Positions 46,398 to 56,430 of a stretch of DNA of 64,000 nucleotides are shown in pieces. Each line of letters begins with the position of its first letter. Positions within the stretch are counted from its first letter, which is position 1. A model generated the notes under the pieces. That model was not told the origin of the DNA, made no database searches, and worked only from the letters and a program-made list of their open reading frames with translations. A program made the position numbers and the translations under genes. Origin of the DNA: Hymenobacter volaticus (GTDB lineage: Bacteria; Bacteroidota; Bacteroidia; Cytophagales; Hymenobacteraceae); the NCBI RefSeq assembly GCF_022921055.1, contig NZ_CP095061.1, forward strand, positions 154,001-218,000, in the 5' to 3' direction.

Positions 46398-47264
46398 ATG
46401 CCAGCAAATTTACGTACTTTCGATAGGGTGGCACCCAAGCCCTCTACCTGTTCTGTTTATCCGCTCATCCTATCCTCCCCGTTTCCCTTGCGACGTCTAC
46501 TATCACTAGCTGGCCTGTTGACTATTTTCACGGGTTCGGCTGCCCAGGCGCAAAGCGCTTCGGCCTCGCCAAACGATGACCCCTCCTACCGGAAGGAGTT
46601 CGTGTACGGCGTTAACTTCAACACGAGAGGCGGTTTGATTGGTGGTGTTTCGGTGCGTTCAACGCGGGTGCTAAACGAGAACTGGTCGCGCTTTTGGAGC
46701 ATCGAAGCTGTGGAAGTGAAGCACCGGAAAGAGCGGCGAGTAGCTAGCTTCAACGGTAGTTCTTTTGTGCTCGATAAGTCTAATTACTTTTTTGTCTTAC
46801 GTCCTTCAGTGGGAGCGCAACGAGTAGTTTTCCGCAAAGCTGCTGAATCAGGCGTACAGGTGAATGCGCTGATGTCGGCTGGTCCGTCTATTGGTCTGTT
46901 GATGCCTTATTACATCAACTACGATTACACGGATCAGAGCACACCGCGCCAGCCCGAGGTTATACGTACCGAGCAGTATGATCCTTATATCCACACCGAT
47001 CAGTCTCTGATTCGTGACCGGGCACCGCTTTTCACAGGCGCCAACGAAACCAAACCATATATCGGGGTTCACTGGCGCGGCGCACTTAGCTTCGAGTATG
47101 GCCGTTACCGCGACGCCGTGGCAGGGATAGAAACAGGTGTGTTGTTAGAGCTCTACGGCAAGCAGCCTGTGATTCTCCGTTCCCGCGACGTACCCGATAG
47201 CCAAATCAACAACCGCTTCTATCCTTCGGTATACCTCACTATCTATCTGGGGTCGAGAAGCTAA
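46398..47264 (+). CDS. Outer-membrane beta-barrel protein
   Basis: An exported barrel-like protein, 288 residues from ATG at 46398. The signal peptide is LRRLLSLAGLLTIFTGSAAQAQ, so the true start may be the TTG at 46488, which would give a 258-residue protein with a normal 22-residue signal. The mature part has alternating aromatic strands (EFVYGVNFNTRGGLIGG, YIGVHWRGALSFEYGRY) and ends NNRFYPSVYLTIYLGSRS. No family name can be given. Divergent from the OsmC gene. Confidence 0.68.
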   Translation: MPANLRTFDRVAPKPSTCSVYPLILSSPFPLRRLLSLAGLLTIFTGSAAQAQSASASPNDDPSYRKEFVYGVNFNTRGGLIGGVSVRSTRVLNENWSRFWSIEAVEVKHRKERRVASFNGSSFVLDKSNYFFVLRPSVGAQRVVFRKAAESGVQVNALMSAGPSIGLLMPYYINYDYTDQSTPRQPEVIRTEQYDPYIHTDQSLIRDRAPLFTGANETKPYIGVHWRGALSFEYGRYRDAVAGIETGVLLELYGKQPVILRSRDVPDSQINNRFYPSVYLTIYLGSRS

Positions 47265-47307
47265 TTAGCAACGACAGTTGCCTACTATCAACAGCAAGGC
47301 TGTTTGT

Positions 47308-47358
47308 AAGGGACTTTGTTGGGTCGGCGAAGGCTAGCACTCAAACAAAGTCTCTTTT
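47308..47358 (+). terminator. Imperfect hairpin after the barrel gene
   Basis: AAGGGACTTTGTT pairs with AACAAAGTCTCTT and is followed by a short T-run. Confidence 0.55.
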
Positions 47359-47449
47359 GTTTGTTGTTACATGATGCTGGTCTGTTTACTACTGTGCTTT
47401 CATAAAGACTACTTGTTGTTTACCGCTCCATACTAACTGTCAGACCAGT

Positions 47450-47457
47450 TACCTTTG
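47450..47457 (+). promoter_or_regulatory. Bacteroidota -7 box (TACCTTTG) for lipA
   Basis: Exact TAnnTTTG match ending only four bases before the lipA ATG, which predicts a leaderless or nearly leaderless mRNA. Confidence 0.6.
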
Positions 47458-47461
47458 CTCC

Positions 47462-48367
47462 ATGGATGATTTGCTGTTAACCTTGCCTATAGTGCAACCC
47501 CAAGTGCCGGCGCCCGCCAAGCCGCGCAAGCCCGACTGGCTGCGCGTGAAGCTGCCCGTAGGCCCCGAATATGCCGCCGTGCGCCGGTTGGTGGACGAGC
47601 ACAAGCTCCATACCATCTGCGAAAGCGGTAATTGTCCCAACATGGGTGAGTGCTGGGGTGCTGGCACTGCTACGTTCATGATTCTTGGCAACGTGTGTAC
47701 TCGCTCTTGCTCGTTCTGCGCTGTAGCTACCGGGCGCCCCACCGAATACGATACCGATGAACCCCGCCGAGTAGCCGAAGCTATTCAGTTGATGAAGGTG
47801 AAGCATGCTGTTATCACCAGCGTCAACCGCGACGAACTGAAAGACCGGGGTGCCAGCATTTGGAACGAAACCGTAGTGCGCATCAAGCAACTGTCGCCCG
47901 AGACTACCATCGAAACACTGATTCCAGACGTGAAAGCGAACTGGGAAGCATTGGACGTGATGATTGCCGGTGGGCAGGAAGTGGTATCGCACAACATAGA
48001 AACCGTAGGTAGCCTGTACCGCTTGGTGCGCCCGCAAGCCAAATACGACCGAAGCCTAGAGCAAATTCGGCGTACCAAAGCTGCTGGCAAACGCACGAAG
48101 TCTGGCATCATGCTGGGCCTAGGCGAAACCAAAGACGAGATGTACCGTGCTATGGACGACTTAGTGGCGCATGGCCTCGACATCCTGACTCTTGGCCAGT
48201 ATCTGCAGCCAACTAAGCGCCACTTGGAGGTTGCCGAGTTCATCCATCCTGAGTTATTTGCGCATTACCGCGAGGAAGGGTTGGCTCGTGGCCTCAAGTA
48301 TGTAGAAAGCGGCCCCTTAGTACGCAGTAGCTACCACGCGGAGCGTCACGTGAACGTCCCGATCTAG
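47462..48367 (+). CDS. lipA: Lipoyl synthase
   Basis: A 301-residue radical SAM enzyme that inserts two sulfurs into protein-bound octanoate. The auxiliary cluster cysteines are 53, 58 and 64 ([12 protein letters not shown]); the radical SAM motif is Cys79-x3-Cys83-x2-Cys86 (CTRSCSFC); the C-terminal RSSYHAER holds the conserved serine that binds the auxiliary cluster. The product is needed by the glycine cleavage H protein (gcvP at 50466) and by E2 subunits (E1 at 42707). No lipB is adjacent. Confidence 0.97.
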   Translation: MDDLLLTLPIVQPQVPAPAKPRKPDWLRVKLPVGPEYAAVRRLVDEHKLHTICESGNCPNMGECWGAGTATFMILGNVCTRSCSFCAVATGRPTEYDTDEPRRVAEAIQLMKVKHAVITSVNRDELKDRGASIWNETVVRIKQLSPETTIETLIPDVKANWEALDVMIAGGQEVVSHNIETVGSLYRLVRPQAKYDRSLEQIRRTKAAGKRTKSGIMLGLGETKDEMYRAMDDLVAHGLDILTLGQYLQPTKRHLEVAEFIHPELFAHYREEGLARGLKYVESGPLVRSSYHAERHVNVPI

Positions 48368-48380
48368 CATACTCGACGGT

Positions 48381-48446
48381 TAGCTCCACCAAAACGCCAA
48401 AGGACCAGTTGCTAACAACTGGTCCTTTGGCGTTTTGGTGGAGCTA
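48381..48446. terminator. 31-bp perfect hairpin after lipA
   Basis: 48381-48411 and 48416-48446 are perfect inverted copies around a four-base loop, exceptionally long for a terminator. It lies between convergent genes. Confidence 0.8.
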
Positions 48447-48532
48447 TAGGCTGCCTTTACTATAAATTGATTGCTGCATCACGCAGACAACAACTGCGTT
48501 AGAGTCCGAGCTTTGGCGAAGGTTCCTCTGCA

Positions 48533-49183
48533 TTAAAGGCCAATATGCCGTAGGTATGCATCATTGTTGACGTAGAGGATGTACGCTTTCTGTGTGGACG
48601 GGGCCAATTGCAAATTTTGTTTTGCCGCAGCCAATAAGCGCTTGCTCTGCCGCCCCATCCGGTGGCTCCAAAATACCACTATTGTATAATCGGCAAACGA
48701 CTCCATGGCTTGCACGCGGCTGCCGTCTACGGTGCGCAGAAACGGTGCTAGCGCCGCGAAAGAGAGCAAGCTGTCGGGTGGGGCCTGGCTAATAGGTGGG
48801 AACACCTCCATTTGTCGGTCCTGATTCCAGTCGAGGTTAGGGAAGCCCCCAGCATAGCGGTTGACATAATATGATATCAACTGGCCAGCCCGGTTGTAGT
48901 ACAGCAATTGCAGGGGCTGCGCGTGGTTTTTAGCTTCGTCTTGCATCCGCAGCGGCTGTCGCTTCAGAAATTCAAAGTAGCTGATGTCCAGTACGAAGCT
49001 TTTGCCGGGTGCTACGCCTACGCCGTAGTCTTGCGCATACTCTCGTACCTGTGGAAAATCAACCGCATCAGTACGGCGCATGCCATATACTCCCTCCGCT
49101 ACGGTGGTGCAGCCTGCCAAGCTCAAGCTGGTAAGCAAGAGCGACGAGGCGACAAACCAATGGGTAGGAGAGGAGAAAGCCAT
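48533..49183 (-). CDS. Hypothetical lipoprotein
   Basis: A 216-residue lipoprotein (lipobox LSLAGC, Cys near 25). The mature part has no recognised domain; segments such as LLYYNRAGQLISYYVNRYAGG and YTIVVFWSHRMGRQSKRLLAAAKQNL suggest an alpha/beta fold, with the second perhaps thioredoxin-like. Separated from the DUF4136 gene upstream by a terminator (49197-49226). Confidence 0.65.
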   Translation of the reverse strand: MAFSSPTHWFVASSLLLTSLSLAGCTTVAEGVYGMRRTDAVDFPQVREYAQDYGVGVAPGKSFVLDISYFEFLKRQPLRMQDEAKNHAQPLQLLYYNRAGQLISYYVNRYAGGFPNLDWNQDRQMEVFPPISQAPPDSLLSFAALAPFLRTVDGSRVQAMESFADYTIVVFWSHRMGRQSKRLLAAAKQNLQLAPSTQKAYILYVNNDAYLRHIGL

Positions 49184-49196
49184 AACATAAGGTACA

Positions 49197-49226
49197 AAAA
49201 AAGCCTCTTAAAACTAAGAGGCTTTC
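49197..49226 (-). terminator. Terminator of the DUF4136 gene
   Basis: On the minus strand GAAAGCCTCTTA-GTTT-TAAGAGGCTTT is followed by a T-run; 33 bases after the stop codon. Confidence 0.85.
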
Positions 49227-49258
49227 TAGCTATAAAAGGTTGTCAGTAAGGCTACTTA

Positions 49259-49858
49259 TTAACGACGAGCGTTGGTGTCGGTAGGAGGGTAGTTGCCCAA
49301 GATGCCGTTCACAATGCGGTGCACTTCTTCTTCGGAAATGCTCTGGTTGTCGACCTGTGCTTGGCCAGTGCCGCGCCATGCAAGCTCCTTGCGGCGGGCG
49401 TCTACCAAGTCGATGATAACAGTACCAGCTTTATACTGCGTAACAGGCGAATACATGCCGCGGTTGTAGAGGCCATACCCATAGTAGGGGTAGCCAAGGC
49501 CGTTGTAGTAAGGCGAAACCTGCTGCTTCTCTTCTACTTTGGCGCTGTAGGCAACAAACAAGTCGGCGTCCTTGTCAACGCGGGTCAAGCCTTTCGCAGC
49601 CAGCTCACGCTCTACAGCAGCTTGCAGGCGCTGATCCAAAAACGACTCATAGCCTTTGGCTGGGCCACCTTCAGCATCAACAGTTTGCTGAGGATACCAG
49701 GCCCACGTCTTATAGGTACGAAAATTGACAGAGTGGTCGAAGTCAGAGGTAACACCCACTCTGGAAGAAGTAGCGCAACCGGAAACACCCAGTAGCAGCG
49801 AAAAACCGATAGCCATAAAAGCGGCTGGACGGGCAAGTAAACGGGTGATGGAGTTCAT
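49259..49858 (-). CDS. DUF4136 lipoprotein
   Basis: A 199-residue lipoprotein (LLGVSGCATS, Cys near 28) with the DUF4136 pattern: DFDHSVNFRTYKTWAWYP near the start, DQRLQAAVERELAAKGLTRV, DADLFVAYSAKVEEKQQ, a Tyr/Gly-rich loop, and GTVIIDLVDARRKELAWRGTGQAQV. DUF4136 proteins are common outer-membrane-associated lipoproteins of unknown role. Length normal. Confidence 0.85.
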   Translation of the reverse strand: MNSITRLLARPAAFMAIGFSLLLGVSGCATSSRVGVTSDFDHSVNFRTYKTWAWYPQQTVDAEGGPAKGYESFLDQRLQAAVERELAAKGLTRVDKDADLFVAYSAKVEEKQQVSPYYNGLGYPYYGYGLYNRGMYSPVTQYKAGTVIIDLVDARRKELAWRGTGQAQVDNQSISEEEVHRIVNGILGNYPPTDTNARR

Positions 49859-50071
49859 GGATATAGATCAGTATGAAGGAAACAGCAACTACTCGAAAAA
49901 CGGCTTTACAAGGCTTGATTCACACTTTTCGTTGCTTATTACTTCAACGTTTTCAAGCATGCCAATGTTCCCCGATAGTGGATATAACGGGGGAATCTAT
50001 TAAAATTATTCCGAGAAAATCATCCTCTTATTTAAGAATCTAATTACCTTCCCCAACCTTAAAACTCAACG

Positions 50072-50368
50072 ATGAATCGAACTCTGCTCCTTTTTCTCAG
50101 TTTACTGGGTTTTACTGCCTGCACCGCAGCGAAAGAAAACACCAGCAGCAACAACACCAGCAAGACCCCTGTGGCGCACAGCACAATCGTCGATTGTGTG
50201 CTCTACGATGGCATGACCAAAGAATCAACACAGTTGGCCAGCATCACTCCGGGTTCGGAGGTGCAGGTTACTGACACAGTTGATGTCTACTTTGTGAAAG
50301 CCCGTGTGACCAAGGATGGTAAAACCGTTAATGGGTACATGTACCGCACTTGCTTCCCACAACGGTAA
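50072..50368 (+). CDS. Small lipoprotein, SH3-like
   Basis: A 98-residue lipoprotein (lipobox GFTAC) with a Ser/Asn/Thr linker and a short beta-rich domain (CVLYDGMTKESTQLASITPGSEVQVTD in pieces, VYFVKARVTKDGKTVNGYMYRTCF) of bacterial SH3 type, and a Cys pair that may form a disulfide. Role unknown; SH3-like domains often bind the cell wall. Confidence 0.6.
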   Translation: MNRTLLLFLSLLGFTACTAAKENTSSNNTSKTPVAHSTIVDCVLYDGMTKESTQLASITPGSEVQVTDTVDVYFVKARVTKDGKTVNGYMYRTCFPQR

Positions 50369-50411
50369 CCTTTTGGTGTTTGCTACCTGAAGCTCGGGCA
50401 CAAAAACACAT

Positions 50412-50448
50412 AAAAAAGGCCTGGAACCACCGTTCCAGGCCTTTTTTT
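50412..50448. terminator. Bidirectional terminator between the SH3-like gene and gcvP
   Basis: AAAAAAGGCCTGGAA pairs with TTCCAGGCCTTTTTTT; 15-bp stem with A-run before and T-run after, between convergent genes. Confidence 0.9.
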
Positions 50449-50465
50449 GCATAAGCCGCTGTATA

Positions 50466-53390
50466 TTAATACGAAGGGCCTTTGTCGGTTTCAACGAGCT
50501 TCTCTTCGGCATCGGCGTATTCTTCTACCGAGGTGCAAGAGCAAATCAAGTTCCGGTCGCCGTAAGCCGAGTCGATACGCGAAACGCTAGGCCAGAACTT
50601 GGCGGCGCGCACGTAGTCGGTGGGGTATACGGCTTGCTCGCGGCTGTAAGGACGCGTCCATTCTTCTGTGAGGACAACAGCGGCCGTGTGAGGCGCGTGC
50701 TTGAGCAAGTTGTCTTTAGCATCGGCCCGACCGGCTTCCACTTCAGCAATTTCTTTGCGGATTGAAATCATGGCTTCAATGAAGCGGTCCAGCTCCTCCT
50801 TGCTTTCCGACTCGGTAGGCTCTACCATCAGCGTGCCTGCCACCGGGAACGAAACGGTAGGGGCATGGAAACCATAGTCCATTAAGCGCTTGGCAATGTC
50901 TTCTACCTCGATGCCCGCTTTCTTGAACTGCCGACAATCCAGAATCATTTCGTGGGCGCAACGGCCATTGGCGCCAGTGTACAGCACAGGATAATGCCCT
51001 TCTAGCTTGGCCTTGATGTAGTTGGCGTTCAAGATGGCAACGCGAGTAGCTTCTGTGAGACCTTCGCCACCCATCATGCTGATGTAGGCGTAAGAGATGG
51101 GCAGAATGCTAGCAGAACCCCAAGGTGCTGCGGATACTGCGCCCGCTGTGCGGCCGTCGGCGTCCACCACAACGTGGCCCGGTAGATACGGAACCAAGTC
51201 GGCAACTACGCCGATAGGGCCTACGCCGGGTCCACCGCCGCCGTGCGGGATGCAGAACGTTTTGTGCAGGTTCAGGTGGCACACGTCGGCCCCGATGGTA
51301 GCAGGCGAAGTAAGACCTACTTGGGCGTTCATGTTGGCACCGTCCATATACACACGGCCGCCGTGCTGGTGAATCGTCTCGCAGATGTCGATGATGGTTT
51401 CCTCGTACACGCCGTGCGTGCTGGGGTACGTCACCATCAGGCAGCTTAGCTTGTCGGCGTATTGCGCGGCTTTGGCTTTGAGGTCCTCCACGTCAATTTC
51501 ACCGGCCTCACTGCTCTTCACCACCACTACTTGCATACCGGCCATAACGGCCGAAGCGGGGTTGGTGCCGTGGGCCGAAGCCGGAATCAGAGCAATATTG
51601 CGGTGTTGGTCGCCGCGGGCGTCATGGTAGCCTTTGATAGCTAACAAACCCGCGTATTCGCCCTGGGCACCCGAGTTGGGCTGCAAGCTCATGGCCGCGA
51701 AGCCAGTCACTTCGCACAACCATTGCTCTAGGTCCTGGAAGATTTGAGTGTAGCCTTTGGCCTGTTCGCGCGGGGCGAAGGGGTGCAAGCCACCAATTTC
51801 CGGCCACGTCACCGGAATCATTTCGGCGGTGGCGTTCAGCTTCATGGTGCACGAGCCCAGCGGAATCATGGAGTGGGCCAAGCTCAAGTCTTTGTTTTCG
51901 AGGTGCTTCATGTAGCGCAGCATCTCGTGCTCGGAGTGGTGCGTATTGAAGACCGGGTGCGTCAGGTAGTGGCTGGTGCGCAGCAACGACTCAGGCCAGT
52001 TCAATGAAATTTCGGTGGGTAGAGCCACGGCCTTCACCTCCTTGCCAAGCACCTTGGCAAACACGGCCACGATGTCGGCTACGTCTTCAATTTCGGTATT
52101 CTGGTGCAGCGAAATGCCTACGCGCGGCGTGCCGTGCTCCTCGAAGTAACGGAAGTTGATACCCGCCGCCTCAGCTTCTGTGCGGATAGCAGCTTGCAAC
52201 TCCTGGCTTTCTAGCTTGATATCGAGTGTGTCGAAGTAGAACTCGTTGCGCTGATCGAGGCCCAGGGCTTTCAACTCCTGCTCTAGTACCTGCGTCAGGG
52301 CGTGCACGTTGGTGGCAAACTGCTTGATGCGCTGCGGCCCGTGGTAGACAGCATACATACCCGCTAGCACCGACAATAGTACTTGCGCGGTGCAGATGTT
52401 ACTGGTAGCCTTTTCGCGACGGATATGCTGCTCCCGGGTTTGCAAGGCCATGCGGTACGCCTTGTTGCCGGCCGCGTCGATGCTCTGGCCGATAATACGG
52501 CCAGGAATCACGCGCTTGAACTGGTCTTTGGTTGATAGGAAACCCGCGTGCGGTCCGCCGTAGCCCATAGGCACGCCAAAGCGCTGCGAGTTGCCCACGC
52601 AGGCGTCGGCTCCCATCTCACCGGGAGGGGTGAGCAGGGTGAGAGACAACAGGTCCGTGGCGACGGTCACGAACAAGTTGCTGTCGTGGGCCTTGGAAAT
52701 AAAGTCGGTGTAGTCGTATACAGCGCCATCGGCGGCGGGGTACTGTAGGATGGCGCCGAACAGCGACTCGTCGGTGAGGTCGGCCGTGCGGTGGTCTCCT
52801 ACTACTAGCTCGATGCCGAGCGGCGTAGCGCGGGTGCGCAATACGTCAATGGTTTGGGGTAGCACTTGCTCCGAGACGAAGTAACGGGTAGCGTTCTTCT
52901 TCTTGGTCAGCGAGTGGAACATATGCAACGTCTCGGCGGCGGCAGTGCCTTCGTCGAGCAAGCTGGCGTTGGCAATTTCCAGGCCCGTCAGGTCAATAAT
53001 CATCGTCTGATAATTGATCAGTGCTTCGAGGCGGCCCTGCGCAATTTCGGCTTGGTATGGAGTGTAGGCGGTATACCAGCCCGGGTTCTCCATGATGTTG
53101 CGCTGGATAACGCTCGGCAATTGGGTGTCATGATAGCCCAACCCGATGTAATTTTTGAAGATGCGGTTCTGGCTAGCAATGCCTTTGAACTTCGCCAAAA
53201 AAGCCCGCTCCGTGAGGGCTGCGGGCAGGTTCAGCGGCTGCTTCAGGCGAATAGCGGCCGGCACCGTCTCGTCGATGAGCTGGTCGAGCGAATCGACGCC
53301 AATGACGCGCAGCATGTCGGCTACAGCGGCAGAATCAGGTCCGTTATGACGGTCAATAAATACGTCGGCGGCCTTGGGTTGGAGCAACAT
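50466..53390 (-). CDS. gcvP: Glycine dehydrogenase (decarboxylating), GcvP
   Basis: A 974-residue P protein of the glycine cleavage system, the single-chain form with both halves fused. The N-terminal half has the RHNGPD start and [20 protein letters not shown]; the C-terminal half has [18 protein letters not shown] and the PLP lysine in [16 protein letters not shown] (near residue 709). It decarboxylates glycine and passes the aminomethyl group to lipoylated GcvH. gcvT and gcvH are not in this window. ATG at 53390 is preferred to 53438 because of family start and the promoter box at 53436. It can consume glycine made by the Tdh-Kbl route. Confidence 0.96.
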   Translation of the reverse strand: MLLQPKAADVFIDRHNGPDSAAVADMLRVIGVDSLDQLIDETVPAAIRLKQPLNLPAALTERAFLAKFKGIASQNRIFKNYIGLGYHDTQLPSVIQRNIMENPGWYTAYTPYQAEIAQGRLEALINYQTMIIDLTGLEIANASLLDEGTAAAETLHMFHSLTKKKNATRYFVSEQVLPQTIDVLRTRATPLGIELVVGDHRTADLTDESLFGAILQYPAADGAVYDYTDFISKAHDSNLFVTVATDLLSLTLLTPPGEMGADACVGNSQRFGVPMGYGGPHAGFLSTKDQFKRVIPGRIIGQSIDAAGNKAYRMALQTREQHIRREKATSNICTAQVLLSVLAGMYAVYHGPQRIKQFATNVHALTQVLEQELKALGLDQRNEFYFDTLDIKLESQELQAAIRTEAEAAGINFRYFEEHGTPRVGISLHQNTEIEDVADIVAVFAKVLGKEVKAVALPTEISLNWPESLLRTSHYLTHPVFNTHHSEHEMLRYMKHLENKDLSLAHSMIPLGSCTMKLNATAEMIPVTWPEIGGLHPFAPREQAKGYTQIFQDLEQWLCEVTGFAAMSLQPNSGAQGEYAGLLAIKGYHDARGDQHRNIALIPASAHGTNPASAVMAGMQVVVVKSSEAGEIDVEDLKAKAAQYADKLSCLMVTYPSTHGVYEETIIDICETIHQHGGRVYMDGANMNAQVGLTSPATIGADVCHLNLHKTFCIPHGGGGPGVGPIGVVADLVPYLPGHVVVDADGRTAGAVSAAPWGSASILPISYAYISMMGGEGLTEATRVAILNANYIKAKLEGHYPVLYTGANGRCAHEMILDCRQFKKAGIEVEDIAKRLMDYGFHAPTVSFPVAGTLMVEPTESESKEELDRFIEAMISIRKEIAEVEAGRADAKDNLLKHAPHTAAVVLTEEWTRPYSREQAVYPTDYVRAAKFWPSVSRIDSAYGDRNLICSCTSVEEYADAEEKLVETDKGPSY

Positions 53391-53435
53391 ACAGAATATT
53401 GAGTAGTAGAATGAAGGTATCAGGACAGACCCCAA

Positions 53436-53443
53436 CAAAGGTA
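53436..53443 (-). promoter_or_regulatory. Bacteroidota -7 box (TACCTTTG) for gcvP
   Basis: Exact TAnnTTTG match on the minus strand, 45 bases before the ATG at 53390. It rules out a start at 53438. Confidence 0.6.
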
Positions 53444-53503
53444 ACTTGAAAAAAGTAACCCGAATTGCTTGATTCCTAAAACCATTAACTCCTTAAAAGT
53501 TTG

Positions 53504-53539
53504 GGGCGGCCCGATGAATGTTATTTCACCGGGCCGCCC
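53504..53539. repeat. GC-rich hairpin in the gcvP upstream gap
   Basis: GGGCGGCCCG and CGGGCCGCCC, a 10-bp perfect stem around a 16-base loop, no T-run. About 60 bases upstream of the gcvP promoter. Confidence 0.5.
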
Positions 53540-53735
53540 TGCACCTGTTTAGCTGGAAAAGGCACCAAAGAATGCTGGTCTATCTGGTGCTTTTAAACTA
53601 GATAATGCCGCACCTGCATGCCGAGCGTTGACTAGCTAGTGTGGTTGCTTCATACCAGAGCAACTTGTGTCAGAAATGCTTCCTCTGGCACCCTCCTGTC
53701 GGAATATCTCGCATGCTGACGTTACATAAGGAATT

Positions 53736-53830
53736 GTCATGCTGAGCGCAGCCGAAGCATCTCGCGTGCTGATGTCTGGTTACTAATCTGGTGTCAGCAC
53801 GCGAGATGCTTCGACTGCGCTCAGCATGAC
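53736..53830. repeat. REP-like palindromic element, copy 4
   Basis: Left arm 53736-53772 (GTCATGCTGAGCGC...CGTGCTGA) pairs with right arm 53794-53830 (TCAGCACGCG...AGCATGAC) over about 37 bases around a 21-base loop. The same core as copies 1-3. Confidence 0.88.
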
Positions 53831-53968
53831 GGTCTTAGTAGGTTGCTTTAGTGTTTCAACCATCTTAGCCTAGCACCTTACTAGAAGTGCAGCATCAGCT
53901 GTGGAAAGGAATTAGTCGTAATTCTTAGCTATAGATTATTTCAGATCAAGCGGGACGACCGACCACCG

Positions 53969-56172
53969 TCATTGTTTGAGCACTTTGACTGTCGTTTGCT
54001 GGCCGTCGGTTGTGCGTACGCGCACGAGGTACAAGCCAGGCTTCAGGTTGAGGCCACCGTTGAAGTCGTCGCGGCGCTGACCTTGTTCCACCACTTGGCC
54101 AGCCGAGTTGTAGATCATGTACGTGAACTGGCCGGCGGTTTTGATGTGGATGGCGCTGGTGGTTGGGTTGGGGTATACGTCCACGCCAATCCGGTTGAGG
54201 CTGCCGGTGCGCGTACCGAGCGGACCGTTGTTGGTGCTGTCGGCTAGCACAATGTTGGGCCGGGGAGCCGGTGCCATATCGGTGCCTAGGTAGAAGCTGG
54301 TATGGGGCGGCTGATTGTACGCCGAGTTTTCGTGCGCCACTGCCAACCGGTACTGCGAGTCGTGCATAAGCGTGTAGATGCGCTCCGTGGTTGGTGAGGT
54401 GGTCGAGTACAGCAACAAGCTTTGGTTGTCGCGTGCGCGCAGCAGAATTTCTTCGCGCCAGTCGCCCAATATGTCGGCTGTGATACAGGGGTTAGCCTTC
54501 GTAGTGTTGTTGGTTTGAGCGTCGCCGTCAGTTACTGTGCTCGGGGTGAGCAAGCGGGTAAGGCTGTTGGTAGCCGGATTCCATTTCTCGAGGCGTACGG
54601 TGGCCACGTTGGTGGTAGCATTGTAGCCGGCATCGAGCAATTCGCGCGACAAGTCACCGTCCCACCACACGGCAAAGTTGATAGTCGGTTTCGACGTGCT
54701 GATTTGGGTGCCCGTACAAGTGTAGAGGCCACCTGTCGAACCCCACATTTCATAACCGCGGTGGTTGGGGTCCACATCGGCGGCAAGTCCGCGGCCAATG
54801 TCGCCGGTGCCTGGTACGCCCCACAGCGGCTGACCGGTAAGGGCGTCGCGGCATTCGAGGGCGTAAACGCCATACTGAGAAGGAGTTTCATGAGGTTGCC
54901 ATACTTCCTGGCCCGGACGGTCGGGGTTCATGTCGCTCATGTGCAGTGCATCGCCGTGGCCAAGGCCGTTGACATACAGGCCAGTACCGTTGTCGCGGAT
55001 TGCGCTAGAGCCGTTCACTATTTCGTCGCGGCCGTTACCATCCACGTCGCCTACGGTGAGTTGGTGGTTGCCCTGGCCCGCGTAAGCGCCATTACCGGGC
55101 GTGTCGCTGTCGAAAATCCAGCGCTGCGTGAGTTGGCCATTGCGCCAGTCCCATGCCACGCGCACCAGCCGCGTGTAGTAGCCGCGGCCCATGATCAGGC
55201 TCGGCCGAACGCCATCCAGATACGCCACCGTCGAAACGAAGCGGTCCACTCGGTTGCCGTAATTATCACCCCACGACGTGACGGCGCCACGGGCCGGCAA
55301 ATACGGAGTAGTAGCCATAGCCGCACCAGTGCGGCCATTGAAAATCGTCAGGAACTCGGGACCAGCCAAGACATAACCAGCGGTGTTGCGATAATCGGCA
55401 TTGGCATCGCCAATGACCACTCCCCGGCCGTCGATGGTGCCATCAGCCGTTTTGCAGGCTACTTCCGCTTTGCCATCACTGTCGAGGTCATACACCATCA
55501 GCTGGGTGTAATGAGCACCGGCCCGAATGTTGCGGCCCAGGTCGATGCGCCACAGGCGGGTGCCGTTGAGTCGGTAAGCATCTAGGTACACGTTGCCGGT
55601 ATAGCCCGACTGCGAGTTGTCTTTGGCGTTGGAAGGGTCCCACTTCAACACGATTTCGTACTCGCCGTCCCCGTCTAGGTCGCCTACGCTACAGTCGTTG
55701 GCCGAATAGGTGTAAGCCACTCCGTCGGGGTAGTGCCACCGGCGGGCTGCTGGATAGGAATGCGCTGGTACAACTGCTGCCACACGCTGGCCGCTGCCGA
55801 AGCAGATTGCTCTACTCCGTTTAGTACCGACCGGACGATGTAGGTGCCATTGGCGTCGGTGTCATCGGTGATGTTGGTAGCACCCGTGATGGGAGTGGCG
55901 TTGATTTTAGTGGTGCCGCGGTACACGTTGAAGGCAATGGTTGCCGGATCGGTACCGAACAGGCGCCACCCGACATACACTTCATTAGGAGAAGTCCGGA
56001 TGGCCACTACGCTTCGGTTGAGTTTTTCCATGCGCCGCTGCGCCTGCGCAACTCCAACGCTGCCTAGCAAAACAAACAACAGAGCTAGCCTACTGAAAAA
56101 GGCGAGCATCCAGCGTTGCCGGATGCCATGGGGTGATCTAAAAATTGGTGCTGCGTAGACCGTCTGATTCAT
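53969..56172 (-). CDS. Rhamnogalacturonan lyase (PL11), T9SS-secreted, frame interrupted
   Basis: An exported pectin-degrading lyase of about 734 residues. A signal peptide (VLLGSVGVAQAQ) is followed by an N-terminal beta domain (EKLNRSVVAIRTSPNEVYVGWRL in pieces) and the PL11 beta-propeller with calcium-binding DLDGDGEYE, DLDSDGKAE and DVDGNGRDE loops. The last 75 residues (VDVYPNPTTSAIHI...GLYLVRVRTTDGQQTTVKVL) are a type IX secretion sorting tail. The frame breaks at the GGGG run 55727-55730: one extra base joins PAGGTTP to DGVAYTYSANDCSVG. Start 56172, or 56109 (MLAFFSRLALLF). No other pectin genes lie nearby. Confidence 0.88.
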
Positions 56173-56430
56173 AGAATTGATGGGATTGGTAGGTAGGAAC
56201 TTGCTATTATCAATAAAGCAAGTACCAGTGCCGCAACCATCCTGTGCTCTACTGGCTAAGACGCTATACCATAATCATGTACGCTGAAGTAAGAGTGTAG
56301 CTGCGCAACTGCTTACGACGCCTGAAGCGGGGCGGCTGCAAACTCCGCTGTTAAAGCAGTTGAGCACGACAGCAGGCTCGCGAAAACCAATAGATTTGGG
56401 GTGGATTCCCCACCCACCCAAGTACATCTT

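Larger units (their letters stand above)
53391..53968. other. 578-bp gap between gcvP and the lyase gene
   Basis: It holds the gcvP promoter, the hairpin GGGCGGCCCG/CGGGCCGCCC (53504-53539), a degenerate half-REP near 53700-53727 and REP copy 4. No gene. Confidence 0.6.

Noticed and set aside
53391..53443. Glycine riboswitch before gcvP
   Set aside because: The leader from the promoter box to the ATG is only about 40 bases, too short, and no aptamer-like fold was seen.
54422..55585. 387-codon open frame antisense to the PL11 lyase
   Set aside because: Lies wholly inside a convincing propeller domain on the other strand; no protein-like features.
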